The position numbers were made by a program, and so were the translations under genes. DNA of 57,762 nt from Bacteroidales bacterium (GTDB lineage: Bacteria > Bacteroidota > Bacteroidia > Bacteroidales > UBA932), in assembly GCA_017438975.1 (NCBI GenBank), contig JAFRUH010000013.1, positions 1 to 57,762 of the forward strand, in the 5' to 3' direction. Each line of letters begins with the position of its first letter. The stretch's first letter is position 1. The notes beneath the pieces were generated by a model that saw only the letters and a program-made list of their open reading frames with translations, did no database searches and was not told where the DNA came from. This document shows, piece by piece, positions 49,757 through 57,762 of the stretch.

Positions 49757-50677
49757 TTAAAACTGAACATCCACATAAATCGGGAGATGGTCGGATGCCA
49801 TGGTGACATCACCGTTGTAGAACTGCGTCATCACATGGGATCCGACAACCTTGACCGGAGCGGATTTCTTGTAATGGAAGATATAGTCGATACAATTCTT
49901 CGCATCCCGGGAAGGGAAGGAATTCTCATTCGTGACGGAAAGGAGGTCCCACTCCTGCTTGAGGGCCGTGATGGTCTCGGTGTCGGGATAGTTGTTCATG
50001 TCCCCGAGGTAGAAGACCGGTTTCTTCGAGTCGCGGTATTTGGATTCCGCCCAGCGGTTCACGATTGCGACCTGCTCGATCTGGGCGTCGGTCGACTTGT
50101 GGTCGAGATGGGAAGCCCCGATGACGTACTTTTCGGTCTCGACCACCGCGATGCTGCGCTGCTCCGATCCGGAGCCCTTTGCGAGGGTGACCGTGTACTT
50201 GGACAGGATCTTGGCGTCTTTCGGGACGACGACCCCGTTGCCGTACGCTCCGCCCTTGTAGGCCATGGCCCGGCCGAACCACCACTGCCAGTCCCCGAGC
50301 TGCTTGGCCAGGTTCGCAACCTGGTTTTCGCCCGGATGGCGGGTGTTGACGGAATCGCACTCGTTGAGGCCGGCGACATCCGCCTTGACCTCGGTGAGCA
50401 TTTTGGCGATCATTTCGGTACTCTCCTTCGTTGTCATATACTTGTTGAATGAGCCGACATTGTAGGAGACGATCCGGAAGGAGCCGCTGGCCTTCGGGTA
50501 GTAGGTCTGCCCGGGGTTTACCGGTTCAGGGTCCTTCTTGTCATCCCCGCCGACGGGCTTCCAGGAATCCGGCTCCTTGGATGTGTCGACCGGTTCCACT
50601 CCCGTTCCGCCGCAGGCGAAAAGGGTAGCCGCGGCGGCCAGGATTGCGAGATATGTAAAGATTCTTCTCATCACCAT
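49757..50677 (-). CDS. EEP-family lipoprotein 4
   Basis: A 306-residue lipoprotein ('ATLFAC' lipobox near residue 22). Catalytic motifs: 'SYNVGSFNKY' (Asn), 'LNECDSVNTRHPG' (Glu), 'ASHLDHKSTD' (His), 'LGDMNNYPDTETI' (Asp, Asn), 'IDYIFHYKKS' and 'ASDHLPIYVDV'. Unlike the other three it has Cys for Leu in the NELDS block. It directly follows susD with overlapping stop and start (ATG at 50677, or 50671 giving TGATG), so it is co-translated with the uptake system. It has a longer, charged spacer after the Cys. Confidence 0.85.
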   Translation of the reverse strand: MVMRRIFTYLAILAAAATLFACGGTGVEPVDTSKEPDSWKPVGGDDKKDPEPVNPGQTYYPKASGSFRIVSYNVGSFNKYMTTKESTEMIAKMLTEVKADVAGLNECDSVNTRHPGENQVANLAKQLGDWQWWFGRAMAYKGGAYGNGVVVPKDAKILSKYTVTLAKGSGSEQRSIAVVETEKYVIGASHLDHKSTDAQIEQVAIVNRWAESKYRDSKKPVFYLGDMNNYPDTETITALKQEWDLLSVTNENSFPSRDAKNCIDYIFHYKKSAPVKVVGSHVMTQFYNGDVTMASDHLPIYVDVQF

Positions 50678-52407
50678 CCGGGATTCTGCACAAGATTTTC
50701 GTTAAGGCTCAGCTCGTCGGTCGGAATCGGATAATAGTAATCGCGATTCTCGTTCCAGGAACCGGGGTCGGTCGGATTGGTCAGCACGTAACCGCTGGTG
50801 CCGTTCGTGAGGAAGATGTCCGTTCCGATCTTGCGGGTGATCGCCGTGGATGGAATATCGGTCGGCTTCGTGTCCGTGTAGATGGCGTGGTCGATCACGC
50901 CGTCGCCGTCCAGGTCATAGTTCCCGGGACCCGGGAAGTAGAGGCCGAGGTTCTGGTGCTTGAAAGCCTGTCCGTTCTTCCAGCGGATGATGTCGTAGTA
51001 GCGGAAGTTCTCGTCGAAGAGCTCGACGGTCCGCTCGCGGCGGATTTCCAGGATGACGCCGGCGTTGGGTCCCGTCACATTGGGATAGCCCGTTTCGGCG
51101 GCCTGCAGGTACGGATCCGGCCTGGCATTGGCTTCGGCGAGGTTGATGTTCGGCATGCCGACGCGGTCGCGGAGGAGGCGGATCGACTTGTCGAGGTCGG
51201 CCTGGGTCAGGGTTCCGAGCTCGGCCTTGGCCTCGGCGAAGTTGAGGATCACCTCAGCCGCGCGGAAGAGCGGAAGGTCGTTGTAGGAGGCACCGTACAG
51301 GTCCACGCCGAGGTCGACGCCCTGCATGTACTTGGTGGGCTGGTAACCGGTCTCGGAGTCGGCGAGGCTCGGAGCCTCGGTCTTGTCGGAAGCGATCCGC
51401 TTGTAGCCCGGGATCCGGATGGACTGGCCCAGACGCGGGTCCCTGTTCTTCGTCTCATCCACGAAGCTCATCGTCTGCCAGCCTTCCTTGTCGGTGAAAC
51501 GGGTTCCGTCCGCCATCAGGTAGGTGCAGAACATCTTGCGGGTCATGCCCGGGTTGCCATAGTTGCCAAGGGTATAGTAGGTACCGTTGTGCTTGACGTT
51601 GAGGGAGAGGTCATAGTCGCGGGCGAGGATGATCTCGGTTCCGATGGCGTCCGTGCTGGCGAAGAGGTCGCGGTAGGCGTTCGGGCCGGAATTGTAGATT
51701 CCATAACCGCTCGTCGCGATGAATTCCTCACCGGCTGCGGCGGCCTGCTCGAGGTACCACTGCCAGGAATGCTCAGGGAAGGAGATGTTGTGATACTTGC
51801 GGAAAGTACCCTCGAAGAGGCAGGCGCGGGTCTTGAGGGCCATCGCCGTCCATTTCGTGACCTTGTAGAGGGAGTGCTTGGTCGGGAGGTGCTCGATGGC
51901 GAAGTCGAGGTCTTCGACGACATGGGCCATGACGAGCTCGCGGCTGTCGCGCGGTTTGTAGAGCGCCTCGTCGGCAGAACCGAGCTGGGTATCATACCAC
52001 GGCACGTCACCGAAACGTTTTACTTTTTCAAGATAGAAATACGCACGGAAGAATCGGGCAACGGCAACGTACTCGTTGCGGACGTTATCGTCCTTGCAGT
52101 TGACGGAGAAGTCGATCAGCGTATTGTAGTTGCGAAGGGCGCTCCAACTCCAGCCGCCGCCGGATCCGGGGACGGTACGCGCACCGCGCATCTCGTTGGT
52201 GAGGCCCATCTTGATGATCATATCGGACTCTTCCTCATAGACCGAAGTCCCGGGGAGGTCGGAATAGAAATTGTTTGCAAAGGCGTCCATTTCGCTCGCG
52301 TTGGAGAAATAGCTGTCCGGCGAGAGGGAAGCAAGCGGATACTTGTTCAGATCGCAGGCCACAACGGCGAGGGCGGTTGCAAGGATCAGGATTATATTCT
52401 TTTTCAT
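50671..52407 (-). CDS. SusD/RagB-family nutrient-binding lipoprotein
   Basis: A 578-residue surface lipoprotein (MKKNIILILATALAVVAC, Cys18). 'LNKYPLASLSPDSYFSNASEMDAFANNFYSDL' is the typical N-terminal block. The middle has the tetratricopeptide-like helices ('NEYVAVARFFRAYFYLEKVKRFGDVPWYD'), and 'RAAEVILNFAEAKAELG' and 'ILEIRRERTVELFDENFRYYDIIRWKNG' are the C-terminal SusD signatures. It forms the lid over the adjacent SusC channel. A start 15 bases earlier (52422) is possible; 52407 gives a cleaner signal peptide. susC ends only a few bases upstream. Confidence 0.93.
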   Translation of the reverse strand: MKKNIILILATALAVVACDLNKYPLASLSPDSYFSNASEMDAFANNFYSDLPGTSVYEEESDMIIKMGLTNEMRGARTVPGSGGGWSWSALRNYNTLIDFSVNCKDDNVRNEYVAVARFFRAYFYLEKVKRFGDVPWYDTQLGSADEALYKPRDSRELVMAHVVEDLDFAIEHLPTKHSLYKVTKWTAMALKTRACLFEGTFRKYHNISFPEHSWQWYLEQAAAAGEEFIATSGYGIYNSGPNAYRDLFASTDAIGTEIILARDYDLSLNVKHNGTYYTLGNYGNPGMTRKMFCTYLMADGTRFTDKEGWQTMSFVDETKNRDPRLGQSIRIPGYKRIASDKTEAPSLADSETGYQPTKYMQGVDLGVDLYGASYNDLPLFRAAEVILNFAEAKAELGTLTQADLDKSIRLLRDRVGMPNINLAEANARPDPYLQAAETGYPNVTGPNAGVILEIRRERTVELFDENFRYYDIIRWKNGQAFKHQNLGLYFPGPGNYDLDGDGVIDHAIYTDTKPTDIPSTAITRKIGTDIFLTNGTSGYVLTNPTDPGSWNENRDYYYPIPTDELSLNENLVQNPGW

Positions 52408-52425
52408 ATCGTGTTCCTCCATGGT

Positions 52426-55400
52426 TTAGAAAGTAAGATCGATACCGAACATATAGGACTTTTGCCACGGGTAGATACGGTTGGTCGAGTCGAGTTTCGC
52501 CATTTCCGGATCAATGTACTCGGAGTGGATTCCGGACCACTTCGCGAGGTTTTCACCCGAGAAGTAGATGCGGATGTTTTCGATTCCGATACGGTCGGTC
52601 AGGGTCTTCGGGAGGGTGTATCCGACGTTGAGGTTCTTCAGACGGCAGTAGGCGATGTTCTGGAGATAACGGTCGGTCGGGACGGTCAGCTCACGGTTGG
52701 AACCGAGGGCGACGTAACCTCTCGGACGCGGATAGTAGGCATCCGGGTTGTCTTCGCTCCAGATCATCTTGTGGAAGTCCTTCGGGATCAGGGTTGCATA
52801 CGGACGGGCGTACGGTCCCCAGAAGAGGACGTTGTTCGTAGCCGGAGCCCAGTCAAGTTTGCCGATGCCCTGGAAGAAGATGGAGAAGTCGAAGCCCATC
52901 CACTGGAAAGCGAGGTTGAGACCGTAGTTGTAGCGCGGCTGCTTGTTGCCGATGATGCGGCGGTCGCCCGGGTTGTCGACGGTGTTCTCGCCGATACCGA
53001 TCTTGCCGTCACCGTCGAGGTCGCGGAACTTCAGGTCACCCCCGTGGATACCGCGCTCGCTTCCGGCGGAGCCGTTGATTCCGTTGTTGACGTACTTCTG
53101 GTCGATCGGCCAGGAAGCTGCCTCGGCGTCGTCCTTGAACAGACCGTCGGTATAGTAACCCCAGATCTCACCCCAAGTCATTCCTTCGTAATAGCTCTGT
53201 GCGAGAGACTTGTTGGGGTTGTCGTACTTGGTGATCTTCGTGAGATAGTCGCTGAAGGAAGCGGTCACGCTGTAGTTGAACGGCTTGCCGGCGAGGTTGA
53301 AACCGTCTCTCCAGACGAGCTGGAGCTCATAACCCTTGGTGCGGAGGTCCGCAGCGTTCATCTTCGGGGAAGAAGCGCCGTAGACGGCCGGGAGGGTCTT
53401 GCCAGCGGTAAGCATGTCCTTGGTGTCACGGATATAGGCGTCGGCCGTGAAGGTCAGGCGGTTGCCGAGGAAGGCGAGGTCGAGACCGAGGTCATGCTGG
53501 AGCGTGCGCTCCCAGGTGAGGTTCGAAGCGACCGGAGCGCCGATCGTTGCGATCGTCGGCTTCGCGCCGGTACCGAAGAGGTAGCTTCCGGTGCTGATCG
53601 AAACCTTGCGGATATAATCGTAGTAACCGACCTGCTGGTTGCCGAGGGCTCCGTAGGAGTAACGGATCTTGGCGTTGTTGATCACGGGCTTGAGCGGAGC
53701 GAAGAACGCTTCTTCGGAGATTCTCCAACCGGCGGATGCGGAAGGGAAGAAACCCCAGCGGTGATCCGCGGCGAAGCGGGAAGATCCGTCATAACGGCCG
53801 CTGACCTCGAAGAGGTATTTCTCCTTGTAGTCATAATTGAGACGGCCGAAGAAGCCTTCGAGGGCATATTCGTTCTGACCGCCGGTGACCTCCATGCGCT
53901 GGTTGCCGTCGGCATCCGCGCCGATGAGGTTGAGGTCGGAGAGGGTCTGGCTCATCAGATAGTAACCGACCGCCTTGTTGTCCTTGAGGTGCTTGGTTTC
54001 CCAGTTGAAACCGCCCATGAGTTTGACATGGTGGTTCTGTGCGAAGGTCTCAGCCCAGGTCGCATAGACGTTGGTAGAGTAGTAGTTGTGGGTCTCGTAA
54101 GATTCCTGCAGCTTATCGATGGAACGGCTGTTGTTGACCGCGAGGAGCTCGCCGGGATACTGGGAGTAGTAGGTGACGAGGGCGCGGTTGGAGTAGCGGT
54201 TCTGGTCGAGGGCATAGGTGAAGTTGGCCCGGATTTCGAGGGACTTGAGCGGCTTGAGGACGAGTTCTGTCGTCGTCCGGAAGTCGGTCTTTTCGTCCTT
54301 GTTTCTATAGTTCGGCTCGTCGAGAACGGTCAGGAAGCCGTCCATGACGAAGTTGTTGTCCGCGAAGGACGTGAAGCCGATCGAGGTGCCGTCCGGGTTG
54401 TGGGCCGGGTAGCTCGCGAGGGCATGGACCGTCATCAGCGAGAAGACGGTATCGACACCGCTGGCGCCCGGATAAGCGTACTGGTACTTGTAGAAGGAGG
54501 TGTTGTTCGATACGCTCATCCACTTGTTGATGTCGAAGGTCAGCTTCGAGCGGAAGTTGTACTTGTTGAGCTTATCGGTATTCCTGCGGAACAGGCCCTC
54601 TTCGTAGTTGTATGCGCCGGAGAGGAAGTACTTGACATGTTCGGTTCCGCCGCTCAGGGAGATGCTGTGCTGCATCGAAGGACGGCGGTCCTGGAACATC
54701 TCATGCCACCAGTCCGTATTGGCATAATAGACATACTGGTCGCGGCCGTTGCGCTGGTCGATCATGACCCAGGGACGGTCGGGATTCTCGACGGAATCGT
54801 TGACACGGGCCCAGAGCTGGGCCATGTCGTCTTCCGTGTAGACCGTGTAATTCTTGCCGTTGTAAGCGCGGAAGAAAAGGTCGTTGAGATAGACGGAATA
54901 GTAACCGCGGGTTTCGAAGTCGGTCGAAGTCGTCGGCTCTTCCCAGCCCATGCGGCTCGATACCTGGACGCGGGCGAAGCCTTCCTTGGCGGAACCGGTC
55001 TTCGTCGTGACGAGGATGACACCGAAGGAAGCACGGGCACCGTAGATCGCGGCGGCGGAAGCATCCTTGATGACGGAAATCGACTCTACATCAGCAGGAT
55101 TGACACGGGAGAGATCGCCTTCGGCACCGTCGACCAGAACGAGCGGGCTGCCGCCGTTGATCGAGTTGATACCTCGGATGTTGATGCTGGCGGAGTTGCC
55201 CGGACGTCCTGAACTGGTCGTAACGTTGAGGCCCGGGACGGAACCCTGCAGCATGTGGGTCAGCGTCGGAGCGACGCGGTTTTCAAGGGTTTCGGACGTT
55301 ACGGAGGAGATGGCACCGGTCAGGTTGACTTTTTTCTGGACGCCGTAACCGACGACGACAGTCCCTTCCAGGTTCAGCGCATCCTCCTGGAGGACGACGT

Positions 55401-55680
55401 TGACGACGGTCTGGTTGGCTCCGACCGAGACCTTCTGCGAAATGTAGCCCAGCGACGTGATGTCGAGGACGACGGGACCTGACGGAGCCTTCAGGGAGAA
55501 GGATCCGTCCATGGCTGAGATCGTTCCCTGATTGGTCCCTTCGATCAGGACGCCTGCACCGACGACGGGTTCCTGATTCGCATCACGGATCGTACCGGTG
55601 ATCGTCCTGTTCTGACCGAAGGCCCCCGCTGCTGTCGCAAGCGCAAGGAACAAAGTCAGGATCAAAGATTTAGAACGCAT
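52426..55680 (-). CDS. SusC/RagA-family TonB-linked outer-membrane transporter
   Basis: A 1084-residue outer-membrane channel. After the signal peptide (about 1-22) comes a CarboxypepD_reg-like domain ('ITGTIRDANQEPVVGAGVLIEGT', 'GSFSLKAPSG'), then the plug ('VVVGYGVQKKVNLTGAISSV', 'SINIRGINSINGGSPLVLVDGAEGDLSRVNPADVESISVIKDASAAAIYGARASFG'), then a barrel ending in Phe ('SYMFGIDLTF'). It pairs with the SusD downstream and likely imports a large oligosaccharide or other polymer fragment. It heads the EEP locus. No anti-sigma/ECF or hybrid two-component regulator gene is adjacent. A -7 box TATTTTTG lies about 57 bases upstream (55737-55744). Confidence 0.95.
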   Translation of the reverse strand: MRSKSLILTLFLALATAAGAFGQNRTITGTIRDANQEPVVGAGVLIEGTNQGTISAMDGSFSLKAPSGPVVLDITSLGYISQKVSVGANQTVVNVVLQEDALNLEGTVVVGYGVQKKVNLTGAISSVTSETLENRVAPTLTHMLQGSVPGLNVTTSSGRPGNSASINIRGINSINGGSPLVLVDGAEGDLSRVNPADVESISVIKDASAAAIYGARASFGVILVTTKTGSAKEGFARVQVSSRMGWEEPTTSTDFETRGYYSVYLNDLFFRAYNGKNYTVYTEDDMAQLWARVNDSVENPDRPWVMIDQRNGRDQYVYYANTDWWHEMFQDRRPSMQHSISLSGGTEHVKYFLSGAYNYEEGLFRRNTDKLNKYNFRSKLTFDINKWMSVSNNTSFYKYQYAYPGASGVDTVFSLMTVHALASYPAHNPDGTSIGFTSFADNNFVMDGFLTVLDEPNYRNKDEKTDFRTTTELVLKPLKSLEIRANFTYALDQNRYSNRALVTYYSQYPGELLAVNNSRSIDKLQESYETHNYYSTNVYATWAETFAQNHHVKLMGGFNWETKHLKDNKAVGYYLMSQTLSDLNLIGADADGNQRMEVTGGQNEYALEGFFGRLNYDYKEKYLFEVSGRYDGSSRFAADHRWGFFPSASAGWRISEEAFFAPLKPVINNAKIRYSYGALGNQQVGYYDYIRKVSISTGSYLFGTGAKPTIATIGAPVASNLTWERTLQHDLGLDLAFLGNRLTFTADAYIRDTKDMLTAGKTLPAVYGASSPKMNAADLRTKGYELQLVWRDGFNLAGKPFNYSVTASFSDYLTKITKYDNPNKSLAQSYYEGMTWGEIWGYYTDGLFKDDAEAASWPIDQKYVNNGINGSAGSERGIHGGDLKFRDLDGDGKIGIGENTVDNPGDRRIIGNKQPRYNYGLNLAFQWMGFDFSIFFQGIGKLDWAPATNNVLFWGPYARPYATLIPKDFHKMIWSEDNPDAYYPRPRGYVALGSNRELTVPTDRYLQNIAYCRLKNLNVGYTLPKTLTDRIGIENIRIYFSGENLAKWSGIHSEYIDPEMAKLDSTNRIYPWQKSYMFGIDLTF

Positions 55681-55736
55681 AATAAAAACTGGTTAGTTAG
55701 TAATGTATTTTTTTGAACAGGTTTTCTTCCACATTT

Positions 55737-55785
55737 CAAAAATAAATAAAAATATTGAGTGAACAAATAATAATACTTACTTTTG
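55737..55785. promoter_or_regulatory. Divergent promoters: susC and phosphodiester glycosidase
   Basis: Minus-strand TATTTTTG (55744-55737) precedes susC with a leader of about 50 bases. Plus-strand TACTTTTG (55778-55785) with TTG at 55754-55756 lies four bases before the ATG at 55790, implying a leaderless transcript. Confidence 0.55.
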
Positions 55786-55789
55786 TGCG

Positions 55790-56736
55790 ATGGGAAAAAG
55801 AAAATTTTATATCCTCCTGACGGTTTTGCTTCCCCTGCTGCTGGTCTCCTGCGGAAAGGGAAAGATTCTCGACGAACCCACACCTTTGCCTCCCGCCCCG
55901 AACCCTCCCGTCGTCACTCCCGGAGAGAATGGCGGTGGAAGCGGTACGTACGCATGGGAGGCCAACCGCGGCAAGATCATACGCCCTGCGGCCGGGAACG
56001 GCTGGACCGTAACGCCTGTCGAGGAAGGGATCGTTTACTATTCTTTCAGCGGAAAAGAACCCGTAACGAACACCAACCAGCGTATCTTTGTCACGGAGAT
56101 CGACCTGAACAATACCTCTTTTTCGGTAAAACTGGGTTACTATAGCGGAAAAACCACCGCATCCAATGTCTTGAAGCAGACGGGCGCCATCGCCAGCATC
56201 AACGCCGGCTATGAGAAGGCGGCGTTGTACCTCAAGTGCAACAACTCGGTGATATCTACCATCAGCGCCGAAACCATCGGTTCGACGGGCGTCCCCCAGT
56301 GGAAGAGCGAAGCGGCGGTTTACATGGACCAGGAGCGTGACGTCCGCATCGAATTCACCGGCCGCGGAATGTCCCTGGCCGAGTGGCGTAACGTCTATCG
56401 CGCACGGCCCTTGCCAAGACCGAGGACAACCATCTGTTTTTCATTGTCGTCGACGGCCGGCGCGAAGGCATCTCCAAAGGGATTTCGGCTGCGGACCTGA
56501 CCAAGTTCCTGGTCAACAACTTCAACCCGCAGTCAGCCATCAACATGGACGGCGGCGGATCCTCCACGATGTGCGTGAGAGGACAGGGCGACCCCGTAAC
56601 ATTCGTGGTGAATTACCCCTGTGACAACCGCAATGAAGACAAGAATGGTTCCCCCAAGGAAACCGACGGTCCCGACCATGCCGGCGAACGTCCCCGCGAC
56701 ACCTTCTTCTATGTGGTGAAAAACCAGACCCCTTAA
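55790..56736 (+). pseudogene. Phosphodiester glycosidase (NAGPA/DUF2233) lipoprotein, frame-disrupted
   Basis: Lipoprotein start MGKRKFYILLTVLLPLLLVSC (Cys21). The first frame runs to 56500 and has 'RIFVTEIDLNNTSFSVKLGYYSG' and 'IASINAGYE', typical of the phosphodiester glycosidase fold. The family's remaining signatures, 'RTALAKTEDNHLFFIVVDGR' and 'AINMDGGGSSTM', lie in another frame from about 56401 to the stop at 56736. Reading is restored by one extra base near 56399-56402 (CGCGC). The product would be about 315 residues. There is no slippery sequence, so this is a one-base deletion in the cell or in the assembly. The family cleaves sugar phosphodiesters (GlcNAc-1-P-6-Man uncovering enzyme type). 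It is divergent from susC. Confidence 0.8.
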
Positions 56737-56761
56737 ACAGCTGAATAGTAAGCAAATAAAA

Positions 56762-56795
56762 CTTCCCCTCTGTCCCGGAAAGGACAAAGGGGAAG
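56762..56795 (-). terminator. Terminator of pnp
   Basis: Arms CTTCCCCTCTGTCC / GGACAAAGGGGAAG with one mismatch and loop CGGAAA; on the minus strand the hairpin is followed by TTTTATTTG. It may also stop the convergent glycosidase transcript. Confidence 0.75.
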
Positions 56796-56844
56796 GCTTG
56801 GTCACCTGATAATCAGGGAAAAAGGTTCTGTGGCGGGAGACGGA

Positions 56845-57762
56845 CTAGAAGACATCCGGCTCATTCTGGCGCGGCTCTTCGGCGGGACGGTTCTCCCGGC
56901 GCGGGCCGTTGCCGCCCGGACGGCGGTCACCGCCGCGATCGCGGCGCTCGCCACGGTCATTGCCGCGGCGCTCTCCACCGTTTCCACCCGGACGACGGTC
57001 GCCGTTCCTGCGGTCTCCGCCGTTTCCGCCCGGACGCCGGTCTCCGCCCCGCTTGGGCTCGACATAGCCTTCCGGCTTCTCGGTCAGGGCACGCATGGAC
57101 AGGCGCATCTTGCCGGTCTTCTGGTCGATCTCGAGGAGTTTCACGTCGACCTCGTCGCCGACTTTCAGGACGTCCTCGACCTTCTCGGTCTTGCCCCAGG
57201 CGATCTCGCTCACGTGCAGGAGGCCTTCCTTGCCCGGAAGGATCTCGATGAACGCACCGAACTCGAGGATGCTGACGACCTTGCCGTGATAGACGGTACC
57301 CGGCTCGGGAACGGCGCAGATGTCCTTGATGCGCTGCAGGGCGGTCTCCATGGACTCCTTGTCGGTTCCGAAGATGTCGACGACACCCTTCGTGCCTTCG
57401 CCATTGTCATTGGGAACTTCCTCGATGGTGATGGTCGTGCCGGTCTCTTTCTGGAGGCCCTGGATGGTCTCTCCACCCTTGCCGATGACGGCGCCGATGA
57501 ACTCGGCCGGGATCTCGATCTGGACCATGCGCGGAACGAACGGCTTGTAGTCCTCGCGCGGCTCGGCGATGGTCTTGAGCATTTCGCCCATGATGTGCAT
57601 CCTTCCCTGGCGGGCCTGCTCGAGGGCTTTCTCGAGGACCTCGTAGGAGAGTCCGTCGACCTTGATGTCCATCTGGGTCGCGGTGATACCGTCCTTGGTG
57701 CCGGTGACCTTGAAGTCCATGTCACCGAGGTGGTCCTCGTCACCGAGGATGTCGGTCAGGAT
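56845..57762 (-). CDS. pnp: Polynucleotide phosphorylase, 3' part (runs off the window)
   Basis: The last 305 codons of PNPase; the 5' part lies beyond the right edge. '[19 protein letters not shown]' is the end of the second RNase PH domain with its active-site Asp residues. It is followed by a KH domain ('[20 protein letters not shown]') and an S1 domain ('[28 protein letters not shown]'). The tail (about 75 residues) is an Arg/Gly-rich low-complexity region with repeats of the type '[11 protein letters not shown]', which probably adds RNA binding. PNPase degrades RNA from 3' to 5'. The Met at 57720 is internal, not the start. Confidence 0.95.
   Translation of the reverse strand: MLTDILGDEDHLGDMDFKVTGTKDGITATQMDIKVDGLSYEVLEKALEQARQGRMHIMGEMLKTIAEPREDYKPFVPRMVQIEIPAEFIGAVIGKGGETIQGLQKETGTTITIEEVPNDNGEGTKGVVDIFGTDKESMETALQRIKDICAVPEPGTVYHGKVVSILEFGAFIEILPGKEGLLHVSEIAWGKTEKVEDVLKVGDEVDVKLLEIDQKTGKMRLSMRALTEKPEGYVEPKRGGDRRPGGNGGDRRNGDRRPGGNGGERRGNDRGERRDRGGDRRPGGNGPRRENRPAEEPRQNEPDVF

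Noticed and set aside
50887-55212. A 1441-codon open frame antisense to susD/susC
   Set aside because: Val/Glu/Asp-rich antisense translation; SusC and SusD are unmistakable on the minus strand.
56396-56410. Programmed ribosomal frameshift in the phosphodiester glycosidase gene
   Set aside because: No slippery heptamer; both parts are one ordinary enzyme family that is not known to use recoding.
1-57762. CRISPR array, prophage or integrative element
   Set aside because: No regularly spaced repeats, no cas, phage structural or integrase genes; the genes are chromosomal core plus glycan-related accessory genes.

Overview
The window is a 57.8-kb, moderately GC-rich piece of a Bacteroidales chromosome. 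Evidence for this is the SusC/SusD pair, a DUF4249/TonB-receptor pair, many lipoproteins with Bacteroidetes-type lipoboxes, TAnnTTTG -7 promoter boxes, an absence of Shine-Dalgarno sequences, and GH92/GH95/GH3 enzymes. An Alistipes/Rikenellaceae-like or related gut or rumen lineage would fit, but the genus cannot be fixed from the sequence alone.

Left part (1-15.2 kb): a DUF4249 lipoprotein with its TonB-dependent receptor; a small beta-barrel-like protein; the threonine genes thrB-thrC; a highly palindromic intergenic element; a secreted DUF1080 (3-keto-glycoside hydrolase-like) lipoprotein divergent from a GH95 alpha-L-fucosidase; dusB-lpxK; and a secreted FAD oxidoreductase followed by a lipoprotein sugar isomerase/epimerase.

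Middle (15.2-33.2 kb): a cholesterol-dependent-cytolysin-like secreted protein divergent from a small conserved gene; a DUF3667 membrane protein; a REP-associated-type (Y1/HUH) transposase; two orphan envelope proteins; tRNA-Leu(CAA); a GH92 mannosidase; a shikimate operon aroB - aroD/aroA fusion - aroC that runs into a GH3 glucosidase; and a suf Fe-S operon, sufB-pnuC-sufC-short sufD, with a nicotinamide riboside transporter inside it.

Right part (33.2-57.8 kb): a muropeptide-salvage operon (NlpC/P60, dipeptide epimerase, transglutaminase) divergent from a class-C serine hydrolase; a phosphoester operon (alkaline phosphatase, metallophosphoesterase, glycerophosphodiesterase); and a roughly 14-kb SusC/SusD locus containing four paralogous endonuclease/exonuclease/phosphatase (EEP) proteins, a GLUG-repeat surface lipoprotein, a Gfo/Idh/MocA oxidoreductase and a repeat-DUF1080 protein. 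A frame-disrupted phosphodiester glycosidase is divergent from susC, and the 3' part of pnp closes the window.

The genes mostly serve capture and degradation of external glycans and phosphoesters, with core biosynthesis (Thr, chorismate, lipid A, Fe-S, tRNA modification) interspersed. The points most worth a second look are the EEP/SusCD locus with its phosphoester surroundings, the cytolysin-like protein, a 12-base motif plus hairpin repeated with identical spacing at two convergent junctions (one beside the HUH transposase), and a set of promoters whose -7 box lies only 3-8 bases from the start codon, which implies leaderless mRNAs. No transcription regulator is recognisable anywhere in the window.
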